A stretch of 27,308 nt of DNA from an uncultured Bacilli bacterium (GCA_934096755.1 CAKOMU010000011.1:1-27308), one strand, 5' to 3'; counted from the first letter of the stretch, positions 6,205 to 14,700 are shown. Numbers and translations: made by a program. Notes: generated by a model from the letters alone, not told the origin.

Positions 6205-7965
6205 CTATTCCCCCTTAATTTTATTTGTTAATTTTTCTATCACTTGCTTGTTATATCTACCTTTATTTTCTTCTGGTATTAATTTTATTATTTTTTCTGC
6301 ATCTTTGTAACGCACATTGTGATTTATCAAGTATTCTGCATAACTTCTATGAGACTTTTCAAATGCTGAAATACTATATCTAAAATCTACATCCCAATCA
6401 AAATCATTTTTTACCTTTTCAATATAACTTTCGATAATTTGATATATAGGTTGCATATTATACTTAAAACAATTCAAGTTTATATAATAAGTCAATAATT
6501 CAGTTTTCAAATTACCTGGAGCTCTTCCCATACCTTGCAATGAAGTGTCAATTATCACATCATTAAATCTGCTTTTTTGTTGCATTAAAATTTGCGCAGT
6601 TGAAAATGATGATGATAAATTATTATGTAAGTGCAAACCAATTTTAATGTTATCTCTTAACAATGAACTTAATAAACTAAGTTTATTGTTAAAATCGTTG
6701 TTTAATAAAACACCAAAAGTATCTACTATTGTGAAATAATCAATATCTATTTCATTTATTTTGTTAATTAGATAAACTATTTCTTCATTTGTATAACTAG
6801 AAAAATTAATTGGATTACAACAAACTATATATCCATTTTCTTTTACCTTCTTACAATATTCTATTCCCTCGTTAATATAGCAATTATGAAATGACACTCT
6901 AATCATATCAATATTATTTAAATATGAATCTTCAAGATTACTAATATCATATTTGTCTACCTGTGTTAATAGTGAATATTTTGATTTCTTTTTTTGAATA
7001 TTTTTTAATATTTCATTAGTATCTGATACTAATGAAAATCTTGCTCGGTTTTTATCATAATTACAATTTTCTAAAAATCCTAATTCGATATAATCAATAT
7101 TCGCATCATTTAAACAATTGACTATATTTACAATATTATCATATCCAAAATAAGAATCGTTAAGATGACCACCATCTCGTAAAGTACAGTCTAATATTTT
7201 AATATTTTTAAATGCACTACAAGTATCAAAATTAAAGTAATTATTTAAAAAGTTTCCTACTCCGCTATTATTGTTATCTTGTATTGTAGTGAATGTAATA
7301 TCGTTTAATGCATCATCTGCATTTTTCATTTTTACACCTAGAAATGAATTTTTTAAAGTAATTAAATCTTCCATTGAATTTCCAAAACTGATTATTTTAT
7401 AATCCGATAAATTTATTTTTGAAAGTCCGTTGTACTTTTCGGTGCCCTTTGGCATAACTCTTAAGTACTTATTAGATTCATCATATGAAATAGTAACACT
7501 TAAATTATTTAATTTACTATTTAATTTGACTACATTTTGTTTATCACATTTTATTAAAAACTTAAAACAATCACTTAAATCAATATTGTCAAAATGTATA
7601 TAATATGAATCAATTTTCTCAAATTCTCGATAGCAATTTCTGTATGTTCCATTTTTACATTCTACAATATACTCACAATTATTACTATTTAATATTTCTA
7701 ATATTTTAAGAATTGTTTTTGCATTAAAGCAATTTTTAAATATAACATCTTTTCCTATAACATAATTACCATTAAAGCAATTTACATAATCTGCTTCAAT
7801 TTCATCCATAAACTTTACCGTTCTTGTATAATTCCTTGTGGTATTAATTATAATTTTATGACCTAAACTTTTACATTTTTTTAAAATTATTTTATCAAAT
7901 GTACTAATTCTCATATTGTCATCTAATAAAGTACCATCTAAATCTAATACTATTGCATACTTCAT
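6205..7965 (-). CDS. HAD phosphatase-DRE-TIM (HMGL-like) aldolase fusion
   Basis: This is a 586-residue, two-domain enzyme. Residues 1-245 are a Cof-type HAD phosphatase with DLDGT at 8-12 (nucleophile D8, acid D10), NTTR at 41-44 and FGNSMEDL at 194-201. Residues 254-550 are a DRE-TIM barrel of the HMG-CoA lyase/4-hydroxy-2-oxovalerate aldolase type: LDCTLRDGG at 258-266 with the metal Asp, HLHNN at 445-449 and GMGRAPGN at 478-485. The likely sequence of events is carbon-carbon bond formation or cleavage with a keto acid plus removal of a phosphate, as in the making of 3-deoxy-2-keto sugar acids. It sits 1 base after the KdsB-like gene. The product is inferred, not proven. Confidence 0.85.
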   Translation of the reverse strand: MKYAIVLDLDGTLLDDNMRISTFDKIILKKCKSLGHKIIINTTRNYTRTVKFMDEIEADYVNCFNGNYVIGKDVIFKNCFNAKTILKILEILNSNNCEYIVECKNGTYRNCYREFEKIDSYYIHFDNIDLSDCFKFLIKCDKQNVVKLNSKLNNLSVTISYDESNKYLRVMPKGTEKYNGLSKINLSDYKIISFGNSMEDLITLKNSFLGVKMKNADDALNDITFTTIQDNNNSGVGNFLNNYFNFDTCSAFKNIKILDCTLRDGGHLNDSYFGYDNIVNIVNCLNDANIDYIELGFLENCNYDKNRARFSLVSDTNEILKNIQKKKSKYSLLTQVDKYDISNLEDSYLNNIDMIRVSFHNCYINEGIEYCKKVKENGYIVCCNPINFSSYTNEEIVYLINKINEIDIDYFTIVDTFGVLLNNDFNNKLSLLSSLLRDNIKIGLHLHNNLSSSFSTAQILMQQKSRFNDVIIDTSLQGMGRAPGNLKTELLTYYINLNCFKYNMQPIYQIIESYIEKVKNDFDWDVDFRYSISAFEKSHRSYAEYLINHNVRYKDAEKIIKLIPEENKGRYNKQVIEKLTNKIKGE

Positions 7966-7966
7966 G

Positions 7967-8707
7967 TTATCTAGTACCTTTTCTTCTTAACATTTCTGTT
8001 TCCACTTTTTCTATATCACTTGGCAAATCTACCCCTATTGTATTATATTCAGAATATAATAATTTAATTTTATAGCCATATTCAAGCATTCTTATCATTT
8101 CTATTCCAGACTCTAAGGATTCTAATTGTGTTTTTTCAATCGTTGCAAATTTTTCTAAAAACCAATCCCTATACCCGTATAAACCTAACACTCTGTTAGC
8201 TTTTCCATATTCAAATTTTTCTGGAATTGGAGATCTTGAAAAATATAATGCATTTCCATTTTTATCAAGCACTACTTTTACATTGTTTCTATCGTTAAAA
8301 TCTTTTTTGTTTTTTATATGTGAGTAAAGACCAACATAATAGCTATCTTTGTTATCTAACATTTCTGTTATAATTTTCTTTAACTCATTAGAATCCAAAA
8401 GTGGCTCATCACCCTGTATATTCAAATAAATTGTACCATCTAGTGTTCGTGCTGTAAACGCTAATTTTTGGGCAGCTGTATTCCCTTGTTTTTCATCAAA
8501 TAAGCAGTTCATTTTATACTTATCACATATATTTTTTATTTCTATATCTGGGGTGACTATGTATAATTCATTAATTTCACTTATTTGTTTTGCTTCTTTA
8601 TATACCCAGTATATCATTGGAAATCCATTAATATTTGCAATGGGTTTTCCTGGGAATCTTGAACTTCCCATTCTTGCTGGAATTAATCCTATCACTTTTT
8701 CTTTCAT
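7967..8707 (-). CDS. KdsB-family cytidylyltransferase (CMP-keto-deoxy sugar synthase)
   Basis: This 246-residue protein has the usual length of KdsB, which joins CTP and Kdo to give CMP-Kdo. The nucleotide-binding loop PARMGSSRFPGKP is at 10-22, QGDEP at 98-102, and GLYGYR and GVDLPSDIEKVE occur near the end, all family hallmarks. A Gram-positive-type cell would not be expected to make Kdo for lipid A, so a related acidic sugar of a surface glycan is more likely. It is first in the operon with the HAD-aldolase fusion and the ParB-like gene. The ribosome site is GAAAGGATTGTT before ATG. I avoid the symbol kdsB because the substrate is unknown. Confidence 0.9.
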   Translation of the reverse strand: MKEKVIGLIPARMGSSRFPGKPIANINGFPMIYWVYKEAKQISEINELYIVTPDIEIKNICDKYKMNCLFDEKQGNTAAQKLAFTARTLDGTIYLNIQGDEPLLDSNELKKIITEMLDNKDSYYVGLYSHIKNKKDFNDRNNVKVVLDKNGNALYFSRSPIPEKFEYGKANRVLGLYGYRDWFLEKFATIEKTQLESLESGIEMIRMLEYGYKIKLLYSEYNTIGVDLPSDIEKVETEMLRRKGTR

Positions 8708-8760
8708 AACAATCCTTTCATAATAGAGAAATGCTAAATCATGGTTGTTAGTTCTTTATT

Positions 8761-8801
8761 TACCCAAATATACCCTAGCAAAAGTTTTGGTTATTTGGGT
8801 A
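8761..8801. repeat. Perfect 10-bp inverted repeat in the leader of the sugar operon
   Basis: TACCCAAATA (8761-8770) is exactly inverted at 8792-8801 with a 21-base centre. It lies between the promoter and the first gene, so it would be transcribed. It could be an operator or an RNA stem. Confidence 0.6.
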
Positions 8802-8820
8802 ATCTCTTAATTCGTGTTCT

Positions 8821-8849
8821 ATTGTATACTTTTTATTGGATTTGGTCAA
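8821..8849 (-). promoter_or_regulatory. Promoter of the sugar-nucleotide operon
   Basis: TTGACC (8844-8849) and TACAAT (8821-8826) are 17 bases apart on the minus strand. The leader is about 107 bases and holds the inverted repeat at 8761-8801. Confidence 0.82.
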
Positions 8850-9003
8850 CATACTATTTCAAACTTTTTGATAAAATTGGTATTAAAATAAATAATTTTT
8901 GTACTTGTTAAAAATCAATTAAATTAATAGTGCTTATAATAACCTATAATAAATCAATTTCATTTAACCATTACCTTTGTTAAAATAATCTTTTGCCTAA
9001 TAT

Positions 9004-9147
9004 TCAATTAAAATATTTTGGTAACTCTACAACCTTATTATGCATTTTGATTGATGCTGTAATATTGTCACTAACAATCATTCCATCTAACCTTTTCTAA
9101 AGTTTCCAAACAACTTTATAGAATTTAAAATCTTTATGAATTTTCAT
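9004..9147 (-). pseudogene. Possible decayed small gene between the cargo operon and the recombinase
   Basis: A minus-strand frame of 48 codons starts ATG (9145-9147), codes MKIHKDFKFYKVVWKL, meets an in-frame TAG, continues as KRLDGMIVSDNITASIKMHN to LPKYFN and ends at TGA. Composition is protein-like on both sides of the TAG. There is no clear ribosome site. The rest of the gap at 8850-9301 shows only AT-rich sequence and a weak promoter. Confidence 0.3.
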
Positions 9148-9202
9148 AAAACATCACTTGGTTAATGAACTGCACTCTATATAATGAGTAATTAAAGATG
9201 TT

Positions 9203-9232
9203 TTGATTAAATATTACTTAATTTAATAGAAT
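9203..9232 (+). promoter_or_regulatory. Weak candidate promoter of the element 1 recombinase
   Basis: TTGATT (9203-9208) and TAGAAT (9227-9232) are 18 bases apart, 69 bases upstream of the ATG. In this AT-rich stretch other pairings are possible. Confidence 0.35.
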
Positions 9233-9301
9233 AAATTATCATTATATGATATAGATTTTAATGTAATATGACATATACATTTTAAAAGAAAGGCTAAAAT
9301 T

Positions 9302-11008
9302 ATGGAAGTTAATAAATTTAATCAAAGCAAAAATGGTAACGAGTCACCTTATTATGCTATATATAGTAGAAAATCAAAGTTTACAGGTAAAGGCGAAAGT
9401 ATAGATAATCAAATAGAATTATGTAAAAATCAATTAATCAATAAATATAAAATTGATGTAAATAATATTAAAGTATATCAAGATGAAGGATTTACTGGAT
9501 ACAATACCAATAGACCGCAATTTCAAAAAATGCTGAAAGAGATGCATAACAAAAAAATTAAATGCATTATTGTTTATAAATTGGATAGAATTAGTCGTAA
9601 TGTCACAGATTTTTGTAATCTTAAGAATGAATTTTTAAAATACAACGTGGATTTTATATCGGTAACTGAAAATTTTGATACTTCTACGCCAATGGGTTCT
9701 GCTATGCTTATGATGTCTTCTGTATTTGCCCAACTTGAAAGAGACACAATAGCAGAAAGAATAAAAGATAATATGTACGAGCTTGCTAAAACAGGTAGAT
9801 GGCTTGGAGGTACTACTCCACTCGGATATAAATCTAAAAAAATTGAAAATCTATCGATTGATGGTAAAAAAAGAAGCTTATATCAACTGGAAATAATACC
9901 TGAAGAAGCAGAAGTAATTAAACTAATATGGAATAAAATGAGCGAATTGAAAGGCTTGGGGAGATTAGAATCATACTTATTGCAAAAAGGTATTAAGACA
10001 AGAAACGGAAATAATTTTACAAGATTTTCATTAATAACGATTCTTAAAAATCCTGTTTATGTAATAGCTGATGATAAAATTAAAGATTTTTTCTGCAAAA
10101 TGAATGTTTCAATATATGAAAATGATGGCCTAAAATGTGATGGCATACACGGATTGATTGCGTATAATAAACGAGAAGAATTGATTGGTAAAACCAAATC
10201 GTATAAAAATATTTCTGAATGGATTATAGCGGTTGGAAAGCATCTTGGAATAATATCAAGTCAACAATTTATTAAAGTATGGAATTTAATAGAAAATAAT
10301 AAAAATAAACGATGTAGAACACCACAACAAAATACTTCAATATTATCTGGTATTATTAGATGTAAATTCTGTGGAAGTTATATGAGACCCAGACTACGAA
10401 ATTCAATTGCATTAAATGGAGAAAGAAACTTTACTTATCTTTGTGAACTAAAAGACAAAAGTCGAAAACAATTATGTCAATGTAAAAATATAAATGGTAT
10501 AGAAACAGACAAGTTAGTTATACAGAAAATTAAGGAATTAACGATACCAATAGAAGATTTTATAAAAAGATTAAAACTAATTGCGGATAGCAAAGAAAAA
10601 GAAGCTACAAAAAAGCAAAATGAACTACAGACCTTGAATGCTACTTTAACCAGAAACAAAATGAAAATAGAATTGTTAATTGATAGAATGACAATTATTG
10701 ACGTTAATTTAATTAATGATGTATCATTGCAAGTGAAAGCTTTAAAATTCAAAAATACTGAAATTAAGAAGAGAATGGCAGAATTAACAAAAGAAATAAA
10801 TCAAGAAACAGATCAAAAAAAAATTACTTCACTTGCATTAGATATGATAGATAAATATATGAATTCATTTGATACATTAGATATAGTTGATAAACGAACT
10901 ATGGTTAAATTATTAGTAAATTCTGTTGAATCTAATGGAGAGAACGTCTATATAAATTATATAGGCAGTTCTAATACTGTAATGTGTCCACAAAGTGATG
11001 GTAGCTGA
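9302..11008 (+). CDS. Large serine recombinase (integrase) of element 1
   Basis: This 568-residue enzyme cuts and rejoins DNA at attachment sites through a 5'-phosphoserine link. The catalytic domain is residues 17-165: YSRKS with the nucleophile at S25, KLDRISRN, and FAQLERDTIAERIKDNM with the E-helix motif. A recombinase domain follows (WLGGTTPLGY), then a zinc ribbon (RCKFCGSYMRP near 353) and a long charged coiled coil at 420-540, the usual order for TnpX/phiC31-type enzymes. All key residues are present, so it is probably active. The TGA stop (11006-11008) contains the predicted crossover GA and so lies inside attR; excision leaves the same stop. The ribosome site is AGAAAGG. Confidence 0.95.
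   Translation: MEVNKFNQSKNGNESPYYAIYSRKSKFTGKGESIDNQIELCKNQLINKYKIDVNNIKVYQDEGFTGYNTNRPQFQKMLKEMHNKKIKCIIVYKLDRISRNVTDFCNLKNEFLKYNVDFISVTENFDTSTPMGSAMLMMSSVFAQLERDTIAERIKDNMYELAKTGRWLGGTTPLGYKSKKIENLSIDGKKRSLYQLEIIPEEAEVIKLIWNKMSELKGLGRLESYLLQKGIKTRNGNNFTRFSLITILKNPVYVIADDKIKDFFCKMNVSIYENDGLKCDGIHGLIAYNKREELIGKTKSYKNISEWIIAVGKHLGIISSQQFIKVWNLIENNKNKRCRTPQQNTSILSGIIRCKFCGSYMRPRLRNSIALNGERNFTYLCELKDKSRKQLCQCKNINGIETDKLVIQKIKELTIPIEDFIKRLKLIADSKEKEATKKQNELQTLNATLTRNKMKIELLIDRMTIIDVNLINDVSLQVKALKFKNTEIKKRMAELTKEINQETDQKKITSLALDMIDKYMNSFDTLDIVDKRTMVKLLVNSVESNGENVYINYIGSSNTVMCPQSDGS
10995..11008. repeat. attR of element 1
   Basis: GTGATGGTAGCT (10995-11006) is the element arm and GA (11007-11008) the predicted crossover. 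Beyond it the sequence returns to the binding-protein frame (GAA GTT ACT). The reconstructed attB, AGTATCTTTAGCT-GA-AGTTACTCATAGT, also has partial dyad symmetry (8 of 13). Confidence 0.8.
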
Positions 11009-11879
11009 AGTTACTCATAGTTCTTTTTATACACCTTTATATGTTGCCAAAGAACTAGGTTATTTTGAAGAAGAAGGAATTGATTTAGAAATTATTTTAA
11101 CTCCTGGTGCTGATAAAGTTAGCGCTGCTGTATTATCTGGTGATGTCGATTTAGGATTTGCTGGAGCAGAATCAGCTATTTACGTTTATGAACAAAAAGA
11201 AAAAGATTATTTACAAATATTTGGTGGTCTTACAAAAAGAGATGGACAATTTATTGTAGCTAGAAAACAAAATAAAAATTTTAGTTTAGAAGATTTATAT
11301 GGCAAAGAAATTTTAGTAGGAAGACAAACTGGTATGCCAGCCTTAAATTTTCTTAATGCTTTAAAAAATGAAAATATTGATATTTCTAAAATTAATATTA
11401 ATTATAGTGTTGAATTTGCTGCTTTATCTGGTACTTTTATTGGTGGAACTGGAGATTATGTAAATTTATTTGAACCTAATGCTACAAAATTAGAACAAGA
11501 AAATTATGGTTATGTTGTAGCAAGTGTTGGAATGATGTCAGGGGAAGTACCATATACAGCTTTTTATGCTCGAAAGAGTTATATTAAGAATAATGATGAA
11601 ATTATCAAAGGTTTTGTAAGAGCTATTAACAAAGGTATTAAATATACTTTAAATAATGATGAAGAAAAAGTAGCTAAGGATATTATTAAACAGTTTCCTG
11701 ATACCAGTATCAAAGATTTACAAAATATGATTAAAAGATATAAAGAATACGATTGTTTTTTAGAAACACCATTTGTTTCTAAAGAATTATTTACGAATTT
11801 AGAAGATTTCTTAATAGAGTTTGACTTATTAGATGATTATGTTCCTTATGAAGATTTAGTTAATAATTTCTATGAATAA
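10995..11879 (+). CDS. ABC importer substrate-binding protein, 3' fragment (native from 11007)
   Basis: The native part is 290 residues from the Glu codon at 11007; the few codons before it are element sequence. It reads EVTHSSFYTPLYVAKELGYF with EEEGIDLEI following, then SGDVDLGFAGAES, the standard opening of NrtA/SsuA/TauA/THI5-like periplasmic-type binding proteins, and ends in helices typical of this class. Added to the 39 residues at 3759 the whole protein would be 329 residues, normal for the family. There are no internal stops or frameshifts. It lacks its own signal peptide and ribosome site here, so it cannot work while element 1 is in place. The ligand (sulfonate, nitrate, thiamine precursor or other) cannot be told. 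Confidence 0.88.
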   Translation: MMVAEVTHSSFYTPLYVAKELGYFEEEGIDLEIILTPGADKVSAAVLSGDVDLGFAGAESAIYVYEQKEKDYLQIFGGLTKRDGQFIVARKQNKNFSLEDLYGKEILVGRQTGMPALNFLNALKNENIDISKININYSVEFAALSGTFIGGTGDYVNLFEPNATKLEQENYGYVVASVGMMSGEVPYTAFYARKSYIKNNDEIIKGFVRAINKGIKYTLNNDEEKVAKDIIKQFPDTSIKDLQNMIKRYKEYDCFLETPFVSKELFTNLEDFLIEFDLLDDYVPYEDLVNNFYE

Positions 11880-12621
11880 TATTTTGGAAATTCAAAATAT
11901 TAAAAAAAATTATCAAACGAAACAAGGTGAAATTACAGCGATAGAAAATATTTCCTTTAATTTATGTGATCAAGATTTTTTATGTATTATTGGTGCTAGT
12001 GGCTGTGGAAAATCAACACTTTTAAATATATTGGCTGGTTTGGAAGAAAAAACGTCTGGTCAAATAATATTCAAAAAAGATGTCAAAATTGGTTATATGT
12101 TACAAGAAGATGCCTTGTTTCCTTGGCTCAATATTTTAGAAAATGCTTCATTAGGATTAAAAATATCTCACTGTGACACAAAGGAAAATAGAGATTTTGT
12201 CAAAATGTTATTATCTAAATATGGATTAAGTGACTTTTTATATAAATATCCGCATGAGTTATCAGGTGGCATGCGACAAAGAGTGGCTCTAATTAGGACT
12301 CTTGCTTTAAAACCCGATATTTTAATGCTCGATGAACCTTTTTCGGCACTTGATTATGTTTCTAGATTAAATGTTAGTAATGATGTTGCTAATATAATAA
12401 AAAATGAAGGTAAAACAGTTATAATGATAACACATGACATTGCCGAAGCCATAAGTCTAGCCACTAAAGTAATAGTTTTATCAAAACGACCTGCCAAAAT
12501 TAAAAATATATATGAAATTAAATTAACTAATAAAAGTACTCCCATAGAAAATCGTAAAGCCAAAGAATTTGCATATTATTATGATTTATTATGGAAGGAT
12601 ATGAATGATGATGTCACGTGA
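11872..12621 (+). CDS. ABC importer ATP-binding protein (SsuB/TauB/ThiZ type)
   Basis: This is an intact 249-residue ATPase. Walker A is GASGCGKST (about residues 43-51), the Q-loop is MLQEDALFPW, the signature is LSGGMRQR, Walker B is ILMLDEPFSALD and the switch His is in ITHDIAEA. The LFPW phrase is common in ATPases of sulfonate, taurine and nitrate importers. It powers the importer whose other two genes flank it. It overlaps the binding-protein stop by 8 bases and the permease start by 17, so translation is coupled. It is the only transporter gene left whole between the two elements. Confidence 0.93.
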   Translation: MNNILEIQNIKKNYQTKQGEITAIENISFNLCDQDFLCIIGASGCGKSTLLNILAGLEEKTSGQIIFKKDVKIGYMLQEDALFPWLNILENASLGLKISHCDTKENRDFVKMLLSKYGLSDFLYKYPHELSGGMRQRVALIRTLALKPDILMLDEPFSALDYVSRLNVSNDVANIIKNEGKTVIMITHDIAEAISLATKVIVLSKRPAKIKNIYEIKLTNKSTPIENRKAKEFAYYYDLLWKDMNDDVT

Positions 12622-13255
12622 ACAAAAACTATTTCTAAGAAAAATAAAATTAAGAAAAATATTTATTGTCAGTATGCAAATTTTGATCGTAATACTATTT
12701 TTCCTTCTGTGGGAGATTTTAGCTAGGAAAAATATCATTAATAATTTTGTCTTTTCATCTCCTAGCAAAATTATCACCACAATAATAAATTTAGCCCAAC
12801 AAAATAATCTATTTATTCATATTTTTGTCACTTTAAAAGAAGTGTTAATTGCTTTTATTTTAGGAATTGTATTAGGATTTTTAATAGCTGTTATACTATA
12901 TGAAATTCCTATTATTGCTGATATTACAGATCCTTTTTTAACCATGATCAATTCTTTGCCAAAAGTGGCTTTAGGACCATTAATTATCATTATCGCTGGT
13001 GCTAATATTAAAAGCGTCATTATTATGGCACTACTAATAAATTTGATAATCAGTATCATTACAATCTACAATGGCTTTTGTAATGTGGATAAAAAGAAAA
13101 TGACTTTAATGAAAACTTTTAAAGCATCTAAACTACAAATTTTACTTTATTTAGTTATTCCGAATTCTTATAATACAATTATTTCTAGTCTAAAGTTAAA
13201 TATTTCGATGTCTTTAATTGGGCTAATGATAATATGGAGAGAAAAAGTGCTCTAA
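12605..13255 (+). CDS. ABC importer permease, 5' fragment (native to 13221)
   Basis: This is an inner-membrane permease of the SsuC/TauC type, starting at the ATG with GGAAGGA five bases upstream. Native sequence runs for 205 codons plus the shared GG of codon 206; after 13221 the frame reads 11 element residues and stops. It has about five membrane segments, and the cytoplasmic ATPase-coupling loop is visible as FKASKLQILLYLVIPNS, close to the EAA motif. The missing end (VIMGEFLVSKAGIGYLIIYG and onward) lies at 19157-19336 in the same frame. The joined protein would be 264 residues, normal for the family. Without the last membrane helix this fragment should not function. Confidence 0.9.
   Translation: MMMSREQKLFLRKIKLRKIFIVSMQILIVILFFLLWEILARKNIINNFVFSSPSKIITTIINLAQQNNLFIHIFVTLKEVLIAFILGIVLGFLIAVILYEIPIIADITDPFLTMINSLPKVALGPLIIIIAGANIKSVIIMALLINLIISIITIYNGFCNVDKKKMTLMKTFKASKLQILLYLVIPNSYNTIISSLKLNISMSLIGLMIIWREKVL
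13220..13244. repeat. attL of element 2
   Basis: GG at 13220-13221 is the predicted crossover, followed by 11 bases and then the arm TATGGAGAGAAA (13233-13244). Confidence 0.78.
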
Positions 13256-13257
13256 AA

Positions 13258-14604
13258 TTAAGATATCTTATAAAATATCTCTATAGCGTTATCAATTATC
13301 ACAACTTTATCTATAATATGCATGATTATTATTCTTTTTTCTTCAAATGACATTTTATTCCAAGTGTTTTGAAGATTCCTTAACATTTTTAATGAACTTT
13401 TATATTGTCTTTCATTATTTTTTTCATTATTAATTATTTCTAATATTAACTGCCTTTCTTGCTCTAGTTCTTTAATTTTCTTTTTGGTGTCCTCAACTGC
13501 TATATCATCTGAAATAAAATTAATTAAGTTGTTGATTTGTAAGTTTATCTTTGTAAATCTTTTTTCATATTCATTGATAACATTTACTTGTGTAATTTCG
13601 TGTTTTTCTCTAAACATATCTTCATCAAGTGTCATTGAAAATAAGTTTTCTAATACCACATCTTCAATTTCAAAGGAATTCCATCTTTTATTTTTACAAT
13701 TTGGGTCTTTAATAAATTTGGGTTTACTTTTTTGCTGCGAATAGCAATAACAAATTAATCTTTTTCCCCATTTTTGATATCTATACTTTGCGCCACAGTA
13801 TCCGCAAAATATTTTACCTGATAACAGATAATGACTTTCGGTTCTTGCTTTACTTCGCATTTTATTAGTTTCCATTATTTTCTTATGTAATTCTTCAGAT
13901 ATTACAGCTTCATGCTTTCCATCGAATTCTTGACCTTTATATGGTACGATACCTACTATTCTTCTAGATAGTATTCTTTTTTCAACTAGACTTTCATCCA
14001 TACCAACTATATTACTAATTTTTATAAAACTATAACCATTTAAATAAAGATTTATCATTTTATGTAATAATTTTACTTGTTCTGGCACAGGAATTAAAGT
14101 TCCTGTATTTTTATCATAAACATAGGGAAATGGATTTTTGCCTCCACCTTTCCAATATCCATTTTCGGCCCGTTTTTGCATACCAATTTTTGTTCTTTCA
14201 AGTATCGTTTCTCTTTCAAATTGTGCAAATATTGACAAAATACCAACCATTGCTTTACCAAAAGGAGTTGTAGTATCGAAGTTTTCTCTCATAGAAACAA
14301 AACCTACATTATATTTATTAAATACCTCTTCAATTAAATATAAAGTATCCTTTTGACTTCTTGATATTCTATCTAACTTAAATACAATTACACAATTAAT
14401 TTTATGATCTTTAACATCTCTTATAAGTTTTTGAACGGCTGGTCGCATTAAGTCTTTTCCACTATAACCACCATCTACATAATATTCATACTCTGTGAAT
14501 TCTTTAGCTTTAGCATAGTTTAATAAAAAGTCTTTCTGTGCATCAATTGAATAACCCTCTAATTGAATATCGGTTGATACTCTAGCATATAATCCTGCTT
14601 TTAT
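13258..14604 (-). CDS. Serine recombinase of element 2, with ATA in place of a start codon
   Basis: The full frame codes 448 residues. The catalytic part reads KAGLYARVSTD (nucleophile S10), then FKLDRISRS and FAQFERETILERTKIGM. A recombinase domain, a zinc ribbon (FCGYCGAKYRY) and a coiled coil follow. The first ATG in frame (14446-14448) would remove the first 52 residues including the catalytic Ser, so it cannot be the working start. Upstream, GGAGG lies 8 bases ahead of an ATA at 14602-14604, exactly where ATG is expected; a TAG closes the frame just before. Either ATA is used at low efficiency, or the gene has lost its start. The 3' end lies 37 bases from the crossover. Confidence 0.85.
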   Translation of the reverse strand: MKAGLYARVSTDIQLEGYSIDAQKDFLLNYAKAKEFTEYEYYVDGGYSGKDLMRPAVQKLIRDVKDHKINCVIVFKLDRISRSQKDTLYLIEEVFNKYNVGFVSMRENFDTTTPFGKAMVGILSIFAQFERETILERTKIGMQKRAENGYWKGGGKNPFPYVYDKNTGTLIPVPEQVKLLHKMINLYLNGYSFIKISNIVGMDESLVEKRILSRRIVGIVPYKGQEFDGKHEAVISEELHKKIMETNKMRSKARTESHYLLSGKIFCGYCGAKYRYQKWGKRLICYCYSQQKSKPKFIKDPNCKNKRWNSFEIEDVVLENLFSMTLDEDMFREKHEITQVNVINEYEKRFTKINLQINNLINFISDDIAVEDTKKKIKELEQERQLILEIINNEKNNERQYKSSLKMLRNLQNTWNKMSFEEKRIIIMHIIDKVVIIDNAIEIFYKIS

Positions 14605-14700
14605 AACAATTGCCTCCTTCTAACTATAAAAGCATGCACATATATTTGATTGCTCTTACAGTGTAACGTCTATTTCAAAATTTGCCCCTTTAATCAAAAT

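Larger units (their letters stand above)
3876..11008. mobile_element. Element 1: serine-recombinase integrative element inside the binding-protein gene
   Basis: The ends are set by the shared sequence TAGCTGA at 3871-3877 and 11002-11008. The crossover is probably GA at 3876-3877 and 11007-11008. Joining the outer flanks restores an in-frame binding-protein gene. Joining the inner ends gives an imperfect palindrome, GTGATGGTAGCT-GA-TGCTACTATCAC (10 of 12 arm positions match), as expected for a serine-recombinase attP. The element is about 7.1 kb. It carries the recombinase at its right end plus a Nudix gene and a sugar-nucleotide operon. No conjugation, replication or phage structural genes are visible. 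Confidence 0.88.

Noticed and set aside
8850..9300. tRNA gene or tRNA-type attachment site near the recombinase
   Set aside because: No cloverleaf or CCA-type end could be found; the crossover sites are in protein genes.
13233..13241. GGAGAG shared by both ends of element 2 as the crossover
   Set aside because: Using it would put the two permease halves in different frames; the GG at 13220/19157 keeps the frame and is the centre of the attP symmetry.
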